In this document: piece after piece, positions 46,801 to 56,016 of the stretch | How positions within the stretch are numbered: the first letter of the stretch is position 1 | Layout of the letters: each line of letters begins with the position of its first letter | Source of the DNA: Meandrina meandrites | Taxonomy: Eukaryota > Cnidaria > Anthozoa > Scleractinia > Meandrinidae | Length of the DNA stretch: 64,000 nt | NCBI GenBank assembly: GCA_963693305.1 | Contig: OY855903.1 | Span: 20,719,755-20,783,754, forward strand | Direction of reading: 5' to 3' | The notes under the pieces: generated by a model | What the model saw: only the letters and a program-made list of their open reading frames with translations | Databases searched by the model: none | Told to the model about the DNA's origin: nothing | Translations under genes and position numbers: made by a program

Positions 46801-49800
46801 CAGAAAACTTTGTTGATTAATGTACAATAAGAAAATTTATCTGTTTCAAATATTATTTATCAGCTTCAGCACATGGCAAGCCAAAGCAACATAAATTAAA
46901 ATAAAATTGTTTGTTCATAAAAATTTCATTAATTATGATCACATGACTGTAGGAACTTACTATAGTCTGACCAACTGGAATAGATGAGGTACTGTTGATC
47001 AGGGCTAAAGAAAATCAGAAACATTAAAAACAATTTGTATCAGCCAAAAGAATTACAATAAATAATAATTTAGTGTCATTGGAGGGCTTGCAACTTGTTT
47101 TCTTTTCATTCACTTATTGAAATGATGAAGTTTTTATTAATTTAATTTTAAGGCTTTTGATAAAATATTAATAATAATTACAACTATAAAATTGTGTTTG
47201 TGCACAGCTCTACTTGATAATTATATATAATTAATAATTAATAAATTATTTATTTACATTTCTTTTACAGAGGCCACTACCAAGTCCAACAGTTTTACAA
47301 AACCTGAAGACATTTAGTTAAAATCTCAGATTTGAGTAGAAATTTAGAAATCTGACCCAACGCTGTCTTTTCCTGACCTTGTCTCTCTCTCTGCCTGTGC
47401 ACACACCATTATTAAAATCAGCACCAATTATGTTAAGCTAGCGTGTACCTGTAGTCAGTGTCAATGATACTCCATCCCACATCTCTAGCCACTATGTTGC
47501 GGAACTCTTTGAACTGTCCAAGAGTTGTGTCATACAAGCGAATGCGCTGATCTGTCAAAAAGAAAACAACGAGCAAGGGATGCTTACACACTGATTTAAA
47601 CTTCTGAAACAGCTGGTCTTGTCATTAGACACTAGGCCCTGGGCATAGGAATTTCAGATAAAGTTTTTAATGACTTTCTCAGATCTACATACATGGCCTC
47701 CTATGCAGACATCTTACAGGCTTATGAGACTTTCCTCCCCCATGTGAGGGAGAAAAGATTGCATGACATTAATGGCCATTTCTCTACAACACCCAGTATT
47801 TTCTGTCCCTAGGCTAGTGTGTGCAGTGATCCGTACACTTTTAATCTCAGCTTACTTTAAAACTTATTATAAAATCCCAGAAAAATTCTTAATTAGCTCT
47901 TTTCATTATATATACCAACCTTGACACGCTGAAAGAAATACAGTGCCATCTCTGGAATAGCTGCCACAAAATAATTTGTTATGATATTGAGCTTTTGTTT
48001 CCATCTTGTTAGGAATGTAACTGTAAAAATGTAAAAAGAACAACTAATTAAAAGTGTGAAATTCTACAATTCTGTTTAATTAAAAGTAATTCCAGAATTA
48101 TTTTTCAAAAAGAGTACCTAATATGAGAGTACAAATGGAATGAAGAAGAAATGCTTATTATGCGTATATCAAGCAATACAGCAATAACTTGTTCAAACAT
48201 CAAGTTTTAGATTAGGTCTTATTTTGAATACAATTTACAAAGCAGAAGATTAAAGCACAGAATAAAATAATGACTTACACCATAACCTGCTGTACCCATT
48301 GTGAGCCTTAAGTTACTAGCTAATAATAATTATTAAAGGCATTAATAGTATTATTCTGACTTACTTTGCACAGGCAGCAGCCCTATCGCCTTGGGTGAAG
48401 TTTGGACGATGACACAGGGAGCTTTCCCTCTGTAAAATAAAACAGTTCCTTTGATTTCAGGCAGAAAGTTGCCAACTGGCTCCTTAATGAAAAAGTTAAT
48501 TTTCAGCCCTGCTGATTTGAGTTCTTGCTTTTACACTGCCATTCCTAAAATTTGGTAGCCTCACCACCTGCTCAGATTTCAAGCCCTGCTTAATTAATAA
48601 CTGCTTTATTCATGGCCATAACAACCAGTTCACTATTATTCCAACAACAATATTTATTTTATCTTAAATCTGTTCAAGAAAGATATGACACTTACCGTGT
48701 GAAGTCTGGAGCAAATATTTTGTTTATGCAGGTAGTTATCTAAGGTTTGTCCACTCGATAACAGGGTATCCTGTTTAAACACACTTTGCTGTATATAAGA
48801 AAGATTTGAAAGAAAGCAGGATAGTATAAATTGGTGTTAAGAAAAGCAATGTTTACTGGGATCTATTGATATATAGCTCAAAGCTGTCATACTTACATCA
48901 ACATCCAAGGTATTCGGGTTTGGATCAACTGGAGAAACAAGAAAAAAAGAGAAGAAAAATGGGATCATATAATTAAATATCAATAATATCTACCTGATCA
49001 CAGTAATCTTCAAACAATAATATTATTAGTGACATTATTATCATTCAGTAATGAGTGTTTGGCATCTTTTTTTTACAACTTGCATGGAATTGAAATAGCC
49101 TAGCCTGTGAACAAGCTGTCCTAGGGTCCTTGAAGGCTAGGAAATGGCTTAGTCTGGAAATGTCTGCTGAAGAGGACTGAACAGGGTATTGAGATTAGCC
49201 CATTCCAGGCAATTGATTAGTTTGGAAGCAGTGTGAAGAACGGTGAGTTGAAAAAATGGGCGAGGGACAACAGCTTTGTGCATCAAGCAGCATCATCAAA
49301 ACATTCAAAAGATTCAATTCTTCTCCCTTCCCTTTGAATTCATAGTACCTGGAGGACTTGGAGCACTACCATGATGATGGATAGTAAAATCATCATCATC
49401 ATCATCATCTTCGTCGCTGTCACTTGATGACATGCCATGAATGATGTGGATTCCACTGCCTCCCTCAGTGGTGGCACGAACAAGCCGAGCCTGACCACTT
49501 CAGAAAAAAAAGACAAGTTAATAAAAACACTAATAAGCAGTGATGTGCTGACATACATCATGTTAATTGAGCGATTGCCAAAACTTCATTAGCTTACACC
49601 AGAAAATCATAAAGGGTTAAAATGTGTAACGCACATTCACAGCGTTTGAATTTAATTTCAGTTTTCCAAATACCACAATTATTTGGAAACACAAATACTT
49701 TGTATGCAAATGTTTTATACACATAATAGCACACACAACATTTTTCAGTTTTTCAGTGTTACCTGTTTCTTACAGAAACTAAATGGTACTTAATGGAAAG

Positions 49801-50771
49801 GCATACAAACGCTTCCTGCCACACAGGGGCAGCTATCTACTTAAAATCTAATTGAAACCACTGTACTGCTGACTGATCAGTCAATTTATTAATAATTGAT
49901 TGATATTGATCAATAGATAGATTAATCAGTCAATTGAATAATATTGATCAATTACTGATCAGTCAGTTAATTCATACCCTATTGGGACCATGTTTTTAAT
50001 TGACTCTACTCATTCTCATCCCCATAAGGCTATGATCCTTTTGGTCTGCGCCAGGAATCGAGATCTCTGGCCACCTCCAAAACCAGAAATCCGTGATTCA
50101 CAGACTCATTGAAAAATATGACAAATCTGATTGGCTGAAAAACACAGAACAAGTACTGTGCACATGCTCAGAAATTCAGGGCAGCCAGAGGTCTCAATTC
50201 ATGGTACAGACCAGAAGGATAGCGGCCTCTGGGGACAAGAATGGACTCTACTTATAGAACCATGTTCATTTGGCCCCTCCAGCTCATTACAGCCAGGGGG
50301 TGAATATGGAATGGAACACCCCTGTGTAAATATACCACCCACCCCCGCCACAGTCTTTGCTTCAACTGGGCATACAATTTCTAAAGTCATTTGAACAGAG
50401 ACCAGTTTCTCCTTTGATCCCTTTAATTATAGGCTGAGAAACTGTTCTGAGCGAGTCTGATTGGAACTAGAGGGATTTTCAGGGTGGGTTTTTGCAAGAG
50501 CTTTATTATAATTGCATCTGGCTTTAAAAAATGCTAAAGGACCCTAAAGAAACCTATTTGTACGTAATAAACAACAGTACAGAATTGATTTCTTATTTAA
50601 AAGAAGCCATGTTCCTTACCTGCGAAGCAGAAAAGCAAGCACACTTACAAGGTCCGATTCATTATCATCGCTTTCAGTGTCTTCACTCATGGCTGCAGGA
50701 TTGTTAGAACTCAAATCATCTGAATTGTGTTCTGTTTCATTTGTGGGGCGACGAGTATGTCTGCTACCCAT
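31877..50771 (-). CDS. DCAF11: DDB1- and CUL4-associated factor 11 (WDR23), WD40 substrate receptor
   Basis: Twenty exons (minus): 50771-50620, 49497-49349, 48928-48897, 48788-48696, 48429-48365, 48020-47920, 47551-47449, 47004-46961, 46712-46658, 38943-38875, 38338-38281, 37850-37758, 36297-36205, 35816-35727, 35298-35235, 34916-34804, 34171-34132, 33760-33714, 33056-32997 and 32017-31877. They sum to 553 codons plus stop; human DCAF11 is about 546 aa. Start MGSRHTRRPTNE; then an acidic stretch with seven or more Asp from an ATC microsatellite; then WD40 blades with signature strings ARDVGWSIIDTD, SSQILFSGGDDGLCKVWDRR, SKDQTIKLWDMR and RDVSWHPYENEI. WDRR and WDMR are DWD-type DDB1-binding boxes. 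The family recruits substrates, including NRF2/SKN-1 in animals, to CUL4-DDB1 ubiquitin ligase. Every junction keeps frame and GT-AG ends. Intron 9 (7.7 kb) is inflated by a foldback element. Confidence 0.95.
32600..32896 (-). mobile_element. tRNA-derived SINE
   Basis: The minus strand starts GGGAGGTGCAGTGGCCTAAT, with an A-box-like segment and a perfect B box (GGGTTCGAGCCC, 32829-32840), followed by a body ending near GATGAGCTCTGGCC. Sits in the last DCAF11 intron. Related SINEs lie at 37255 and 61088. Confidence 0.8.
35898..35919. repeat. poly-C tract
   Basis: A run of about 20 C in a DCAF11 intron. Assembly length here is unreliable. Confidence 0.8.
35993..36180. repeat. inverted-repeat segment in DCAF11 intron
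   Basis: CCAGACTGCAGACTGCTTGC at the left and TAGTCTGCAGTCTGCAAATG at the right, with several internal GCTTGCGGTT/GCTTGTGATT units. Probably a small non-autonomous element. Confidence 0.45.
36611..36648. repeat. perfect 17-bp-arm hairpin
   Basis: Arms TCATCTTCAGAGTCTTG and CAAGACTCTGAAGATGA with a 4-base loop, inside a DCAF11 intron. Confidence 0.85.
36913..37067. mobile_element. 155-bp MITE with CACTA target duplication
   Basis: Ends CAGTGGCAGATCCAG and CTGGATCTGCCACTG are inverted copies. CACTA flanks both sides (36908-36912 and 37068-37072). It is non-coding. Confidence 0.75.
37255..37475 (+). mobile_element. tRNA-derived SINE
   Basis: Starts GGAGGCACGATGGCCTTATG, with an A box and B box (GGGTTCAAGCCC at about 37309) and a body that includes CACCCCATCCAGGGG. 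Lies in a DCAF11 intron and is related to the SINE at 32600-32896. Confidence 0.75.
39684..40122. mobile_element. MITE with TTCTTATA repeats
   Basis: Inverted ends ACAGTAAACACCCGC...AAGAACC and GGTTCTTATATGCGGGTGTT...ACTGT. The interior repeats GGTTCTTA units in both orientations. Ends resemble the TACNGTAA-type termini at 23626, 40431 and 55553. Confidence 0.75.
40431..40786. mobile_element. TA-flanked MITE, family GGGCTTATAA (copy b)
   Basis: Begins TACTGTAAAATTCCAGTTAT and ends TAACCAGAATTATATGGTA; the body is near-identical to 23626-23988. It immediately abuts the foldback element. Confidence 0.8.
41584..42095. repeat. 120-bp tandem repeat array
   Basis: GACGACCCGTCAACCGGAAG recurs at 41584, 41704, 41824, 41944 (one substitution) and 42064, a period of exactly 120. 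Units contain GGATCGAGTCGATCCGTGTC, itself partly palindromic, and differ by a few substitutions. Confidence 0.95.
42129..42176. repeat. 24-bp-arm hairpin
   Basis: GACCCCTGCTGATGTTCTAC...GGTT meets AACC...GTAGAACATTAGTAGGGGTC with two mismatches and no loop. It borders the right edge of the 120-bp array. Confidence 0.75.
43413..44056. mobile_element. hairpin-ended insert nested in the foldback element
   Basis: The left boundary carries GTGCGTTCGATATGCTCG. The right boundary carries GATTAGGGTTGCGTTCTCCT, then ATAGTCGAACGCAATA, forming an 8-bp stem (44029-44054). A 27-bp unit (ACGAAAGCGAGGCAAATTGC...) is tandemly doubled at about 43829-43882. Inverted CAGGCTCACCTTTGGG and CCCAAAGGTGAGCCTG lie at about 43896 and 43976. 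Confidence 0.4.
44085..45310. repeat. tandem array with 134-bp then 144-bp units
   Basis: GTTGTTCGGCAACTCC or a close variant recurs at 44219, 44353, 44487, 44621, 44765, 44909, 45053 and 45197. The spacing is 134 three times and then 144 four times, the extra 10 bases being a TTATTCTGCT insertion. A diverged first unit starts at about 44085. Because 144 is a multiple of three, the long open frames over it are repeat artefacts. Confidence 0.95.
45676..45872. repeat. 200-bp palindrome inside the right foldback arm
   Basis: ACAAATTCAGCTTTCGCAAT...ACATTCCATC and its reverse complement (GATGGAATGTAAAAAACATT...CGAAAGCTGAATTTGT) form arms of about 63 bp around a short spacer. The left arm of the foldback element lacks this block, so it is a later insertion or a local hairpin-mediated event. 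Confidence 0.75.
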
Positions 50772-50995
50772 AATAAACTAAGAACTGAACTACAACTTCT
50801 CAAATGCGTTCACAAACCAGCTTCATTGAGACTTGCCCAGAGTTTCTCCAGCTTTCTTACATAACTTTCCTGAAGGAGTGAAATGTTTTGGTCTGTGATG
50901 GAGGGAAAAACGAAGCCTCTCTTTCACGTTTGTCCGGGATAAAGGACCATAAAGGGACTGGACGCCATGACCTGATCAGTTCTTCAAAATCCAAG
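50772..50995. promoter_or_regulatory. bidirectional promoter region DCAF11/EMC4
   Basis: Only 224 bp separate the start codons of the divergently transcribed DCAF11 and EMC4 genes. Both 5' UTRs and core promoters must lie in or overlap this stretch. No TATA box is obvious. Confidence 0.65.
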
Positions 50996-53900
50996 ATGGC
51001 GAATCGTTCGATGTCCAGAAGACCGACAAATAAATGGGCGATAGACTTGACTAGCCGGTAAGATCTTCACAGAGTACAAATACTAAGCATCTTTCTTCTA
51101 TTTGTAACGTTTTTTCGCGTTTTTTTCTTGTAGACCGCGCTATGTGCCCGATAGACAGTTTGTACAGCATAGTGATCTTTCTTCTCCCCCTGGCTACACA
51201 GAACATAAAGTTCAACCACATGTTTGTATCCATTAATTTTTCTCAAAGGATAGTTACATATGCTGTGATTTATGTTACTGATGGTTTATTACGGATTTTT
51301 GAAAAACGAGATCCCTCACTGGGCGTTTTCTAAACTGTAATAAGCAGAAATGAACATGTTTCCAATTTCAAAAGTTTTACTTTGGTTCATAAACTTTTGT
51401 TAATAAGAATTTTTTTTCGGCACTGCATGTTTTTTACTATTATCTGAGTGCAGTTTTCATGTTTTCGTAATTGAATATAAAACTATGGCAGTGCTCCCTT
51501 ATTCATTGTCACTGATTTGCTTTTTCTCTAGGAATCACGGGAAGCAAACAGCACTCACCTTGTCGCAAAGGTAAAAGTACTTAAATAATATTGGAAGTAA
51601 AAGAAAACATGCACATGTTTTGGTAAAGGTAACGAATCTGATCCAACCAACGCGTTGGCCAACGTGTCGTCCGACGCGTTGGCCGACACACCACCGACGC
51701 GTCGGCCGACACATTACCGACGCGTCAGCCGACACATTACCAATGCGTCGGCCAACACATTACCGACGCGTGATTGGTTTAATTAAATAGCGTTAGTTCC
51801 TGTGATTGGTTTAATAGAATAACGTTCGATCCTAATCTCATTTGCATGTTAGTTAAATGCTTTCAATTTTATTCAACTTTTTATCAAAAACTAGTAAAAT
51901 GGAGTTTCGCGATCTTCTTGTCATATTAGGTAGTTTTCATAGTGTTTTTAACTTTTTAGTAACTCGTCAACTTTTAGCGAGTCAACGCCAGTGTTCTCGA
52001 TGTGATTCTGAAATGGAATTAACAGAGACAGCACGGGTAAATGATGGTTACATGTGGCGCTGTACAAACAGCCGCTGTCGAACCTGGCTTTCTATAAGGT
52101 CAGGCTCGTTCTTCGAGGGTTCCAACATCCCGCTGAGTACGTGGCTTCATCTAATGTTTCTGTGGGCTATTAAGGTATCTGGAAGTAACATCGCCAGGCT
52201 GACTAGCCTTTCAAAGCCCACTGTGATCCGGGCGCTGAGCGATATAAGAACGGTATGCTCGACCAAGATTCTGAACGCTGACATGAAGATCGGAGGCGTA
52301 GGAAAAACAGTGGAGATCGACGAGTCAAAGTTTGGAGCCAAGCAAAAGTACCAGCGAGGCAGAGTCTCAGAAGGTCCGTGGGTTTTCGGAGCCGTGGAGC
52401 GAGGATCACAAAAAGCGTTACTATTCCGTGTTCCCGACCGTACCAGAGACACACTTGTCCACCGCCTGATCACCACACATATTCAACCTGGAACCGTGAT
52501 CTGCTCTGACCAGTTTAGTCCGTACATCCCACTTAACCAGCTTGGATACATTCACCTATCGGTGAATCATTCGAAGAACTTCGTCGATCCTGACAGCGGC
52601 GCACACACAAACACCATCGAAGGCTTGTGGGCTTTAGTGAAGAAAAAGCTTAAGTCCATGTCAGGAACCCTCTATGAGCATCTACCGAGCTACTTCGACG
52701 AATTCATGTGGTTCCGGAACTTCGGGGGTGACGCACCATTCCAACAGCTACTGCAAGACATCGCTGAGCAGTTTCCTTTGCAGTAAATAGATCTCTATTT
52801 AAACAACGGCTCCTTTAGGAGCCACCACATACAAGAAAGGAAATAACCAATGAGTTAGTAATCTGTGAATTAACCAATGCGTCGGTGAATTACCAAAGCG
52901 TATTAAATTTGCCGACATATTTGACATGTTATTTTTGTCAGCGAATTTATCTACGTGAAAGTAAGTTCACCGACATATCGGCATTTTGATGTTGTAAAAA
53001 TTAGAACACCAAATGGTTAGATCATAAAACCTATTTAACCTGATTAGTATCCAGTCTGATCGGGCTGAGTAATAAAGCTGTGGGTCTGGGTCGAGAAAAT
53101 ACGAAACAAAATGGCGTCGAAGAACGTACTTCTTAAATTGCATTTCTATTGCGAGGAAAATTACTTATCATAAAATTATTCAATATGATAGAAGACAACG
53201 GAAAAATTTGGCTTAATCCATCTTCTCAAGCTATAACTTAAAGAGAAAAAGTCACCGACGCATCGCTGACACATCACCGACGCACCGTCAACGCAGCCTA
53301 TTTATCGACTGGGAAAACAGCTGCCAACGCGTTGGCCGACAGTCGGTCGACTGTCGGCCGACTGTCGACCGACGCGTCGGCTGACGCGTTGGTTGGATCA
53401 GATTCGTTACCTTACCCCATGTTTTCATAGGGTGACATAAATTTGAGTCAGTGAATTTAAGAATGAGAGCTTGAAAGTTTATCAATGACTTTAAGCTCCT
53501 CCAAACTTACTCAAGTAGCTGCAGGAGTCTGCAATACTGTATAAAACAGATTACAATTGGAACCCTGATTTCTTGAACCAGCAAGGGAAACAAAAATTGG
53601 TTCAAAAAATCAACGAGTTTGAGCAATCAAGGACAAAACTGAGGGAAGGGAAAACAATTTTGGTTTGAGTTACTGGGACATTTTACTCTTGACTACCATT
53701 TTTTACTAATAAAATGTGTAATTATCATATGTGCTATGTATGCCTTATTTCAATCAAGTTTTTTTGTATCCCATTTTCAGAAATCCTGGGATATAGCACT
53801 TGGGCCATTCAAACAGATTCCAATGAATCTGTTCATAATGTACATGGCGGGTAATTCTATCTCCATTTTTCCTATCATGATGGTTGGTATGATGTTCCTG

Positions 53901-55330
53901 AGACCAGTCAAGGCTCTTCTGGCTATCAAATCAAGTGAGAACTTTTTCTTTTAAGTGTTTGGGTAGGAATTGAAGCATGAGGTTGCAAGTTGTCAAGTTG
54001 TTCAAGAGGCTTCAACTCCGACTCAACCCATTTTTTCACTCATACTACATAATTGGTCCTGAAGGAAACAGTTTAATTTTGTTCCCTGAGAATCTCGATA
54101 TTTCCCAAGGCAGAGCTGAGGAAAACATTACAAAATTAACTGGTTTCCCGAGGGACCAGTCATTAAGTGATTTGTTATGTAGCGCAATGAAGACTCAGGA
54201 GAATGGTAGTGGTTGGTCAACATTTGCATTGAACAGTATACAGATATAATTCCATCACAAACTGCTAAGTAAGCAACTTCCCTGAGAACAAACTGTGGTG
54301 GACTCAGTTAATTTCAAAGATACCCTACTCCCCCCTACTGTATTGTGGAACATCCTTTTACTGAATAAAATATTGAAAAACAACAGTGGTCAACATCCCA
54401 CGAAAGGTCTGCTCAATAGTTTTCATTTGAATAGTCACACTCTAGGATTTTATCCCCAAAGTTAGAAATAATAAATGTACATCTATTCAATAGTTTTTGT
54501 TTCGTTTGAATGATCACACACAAGAGTTTCACCTACAGACTGAATTTACTTTTCAGCTTTTGTATCGCTGGAAGGAGAACATGACCATGTCATTCTTCAA
54601 AAGTTTTTTTATCTCCTTGGAAACCTGTCATTGGTCGCACTGGCTCTGTACAAATGCCACTCTATGGGACTGTTACCAACTGCGACATCTGACTGGCTGG
54701 CATTCATGGAACACAAAACTGTAAGTCAATTTCAAGCTCACAAAGCAGCTACTTTGCAAAATATAGAGCTATTGATAGCTACAAATGTAAAAATTGCCTT
54801 TAAGTGGAAAGACATATCAAAGTGATAATAATACTAACTAAAGACTATGTTAACACGGGACCTCTTCCGAATGGATCCAAATAGAAAATGGTACTGGATA
54901 GGCCTTCTGTTTACGTGGGACTGCCCTGGAACCGGTCTGGAAAAGATCCAGACAGATCCAAACTGCTGTTTTGCAGGTTCTGTTTTTGATCCGGACTGTA
55001 CCGGTTCCAGAGACAACCATTGAAGTGCATGTACTAGGTGTTTACATGGAACCATTTGGAACCAGTCCAGATTGGTTAAAAATGGTTCCATGTAAACAGA
55101 AGCTGATATGATCTGGTTGTAAACATGTATTAAATGTAGGCATGCATGTAGATAGAAACACACCAAAGGGGAAATAAAAAAAAAATGGAACAAGAATAGT
55201 TACAATACTGTGGAAGATTGAGTTGGATTGGTGCAAGAATAAAGTTGACAGCTGTAGGCACTGGCATCTAATATTTTAATTTCCTATTTTGCAGAGAGTT
55301 GAGTATAGTGGAGGTGGATTCATTCTTTAG
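50996..55330 (+). CDS. EMC4: ER membrane protein complex subunit 4
   Basis: Six exons: 50996-51057, 51134-51209, 51532-51570, 53781-53934, 54557-54720 and 55295-55330, totalling 176 codons plus stop. It starts [18 protein letters not shown]; the core reads [20 protein letters not shown], then a membrane segment ([17 protein letters not shown]), a second hydrophobic segment ([15 protein letters not shown]) and the tail SGGGFIL. All of these match vertebrate EMC4. The EMC inserts membrane proteins into the ER. The donor after exon 2 (AAA|GTTCAA) is weak, so that boundary is less certain. The others are ordinary GT-AG, and phases agree throughout. Intron 3 (2.2 kb) contains a Merlin-type transposon. 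Confidence 0.93.
51621..53417 (+). mobile_element. Merlin (IS1016-like) DNA transposon, apparently complete
   Basis: The left end GGTAAAGGTAACGAATCTGA and the right end (inverted: GGGTAAGGTAACGAATCTGA) are followed inward by GTTGG/GTCGGCCGAC subterminal repeats. The 8-bp direct repeat CATGTTTT flanks it (51613-51620 and 53418-53425). An 8-9-bp duplication and a GG start are usual for Merlin elements. A single intact transposase frame lies inside. It is located in EMC4 intron 3, same strand. Confidence 0.85.
51857..52786 (+). CDS. Merlin/ISXO2-like DDE transposase
   Basis: An uninterrupted 309-codon frame. A zinc ribbon is at residues 46-74 (CSRC...CTNSRC), then a helix-turn-helix-like segment ([20 protein letters not shown], 111-130). 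The ISXO2/IS1595-type DDE core has D155 (VEIDESKFG), D218 ([10 protein letters not shown]) and E255 ([15 protein letters not shown]). The family cuts and pastes its own element; the nearest bacterial relatives are IS1016/IS1595. A second in-frame ATG (residue 15, MEFRDLL) may be the true start. Length fits the family. The lack of stops, the preserved TIRs and the target duplication suggest a young insertion. It is intronless within an intron-rich host gene. Confidence 0.9.
   Translation: MLSILFNFLSKTSKMEFRDLLVILGSFHSVFNFLVTRQLLASQRQCSRCDSEMELTETARVNDGYMWRCTNSRCRTWLSIRSGSFFEGSNIPLSTWLHLMFLWAIKVSGSNIARLTSLSKPTVIRALSDIRTVCSTKILNADMKIGGVGKTVEIDESKFGAKQKYQRGRVSEGPWVFGAVERGSQKALLFRVPDRTRDTLVHRLITTHIQPGTVICSDQFSPYIPLNQLGYIHLSVNHSKNFVDPDSGAHTNTIEGLWALVKKKLKSMSGTLYEHLPSYFDEFMWFRNFGGDAPFQQLLQDIAEQFPLQ
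54840..55125. repeat. inverted-repeat segment in EMC4 intron 5
   Basis: Contains multiple inverted copies of GTTTACATGGAACC/GGTTCCATGTAAAC and CCGGTCTGGA/TCCGGACTG. Probably a non-autonomous element; no coding. Confidence 0.4.
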
Positions 55331-55552
55331 CAGCAAACAAATGTGCACCATTGAAAGCTGCATTTCTCTGGGGGCATATCATCTGACTGTATTCACTAAA
55401 AAAATAACTACTTACTGTTCTGCAATTAGCCGAAGTGTTCCAACCACACTGTACAGTGGAGTACATATATTTGTATAAAGATCGGCAAGTGCTGTAAATT
55501 TTTGTAACCAGTGTGATGTACAAGTATTGAACTGCCTTCCGCACAAGTTATA

Positions 55553-56016
55553 TACTGTAATGATTCGATTTAGCGCCCGGGGCGCTAATTTACTTTTGGC
55601 ACCTCAAAGGAGGGCACTTATTCGAGACAGGGTGCTTATTCGGGACAGGGCGCTTATTTAATTTTTTAAAAAACAACCAAATGTTCAAAACAAAACTTTA
55701 ATAAATATTAAAATAACTAACAATAGCAGAAACTGTAGCAGCAACAAATTCTTGAAAGTTCATTCACTTTTAAAAGAATTGGTCATTTTAGCAGTAAATA
55801 TATACATGTATGGTATGGTGAATGTTCATGAGTTTATCTATTAGACGTTGATGATTTCAGTGTCATAGGGGTGCTTATAAGATTGGGGGCGCTTATTAGA
55901 ATGAGGGCGCTTATTGGAATAGGGGCGCTTATTGACAAAAACACATTCGAAGGGGGGCGCTTATTCGGAAGGGGGCGCTTATTGGAAGGAGGGCGCTAAA
56001 TCGAATCATTACGGTA
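55553..56016. mobile_element. TA-flanked MITE with GGGCGCTTATT repeats
   Basis: Ends TACTGTAATGATTCGATTTA...GCGCCC and, inverted, GGGCGC...TAAATCGAATCATTACGGTA. Interior units GGGCGCTTATT repeat many times on one strand. Lies just downstream of EMC4. Confidence 0.85.

Noticed and set aside
52147..52476. minus-strand open frames within the transposase
   Set aside because: Shadows of the intact plus-strand transposase, which has the family motifs.
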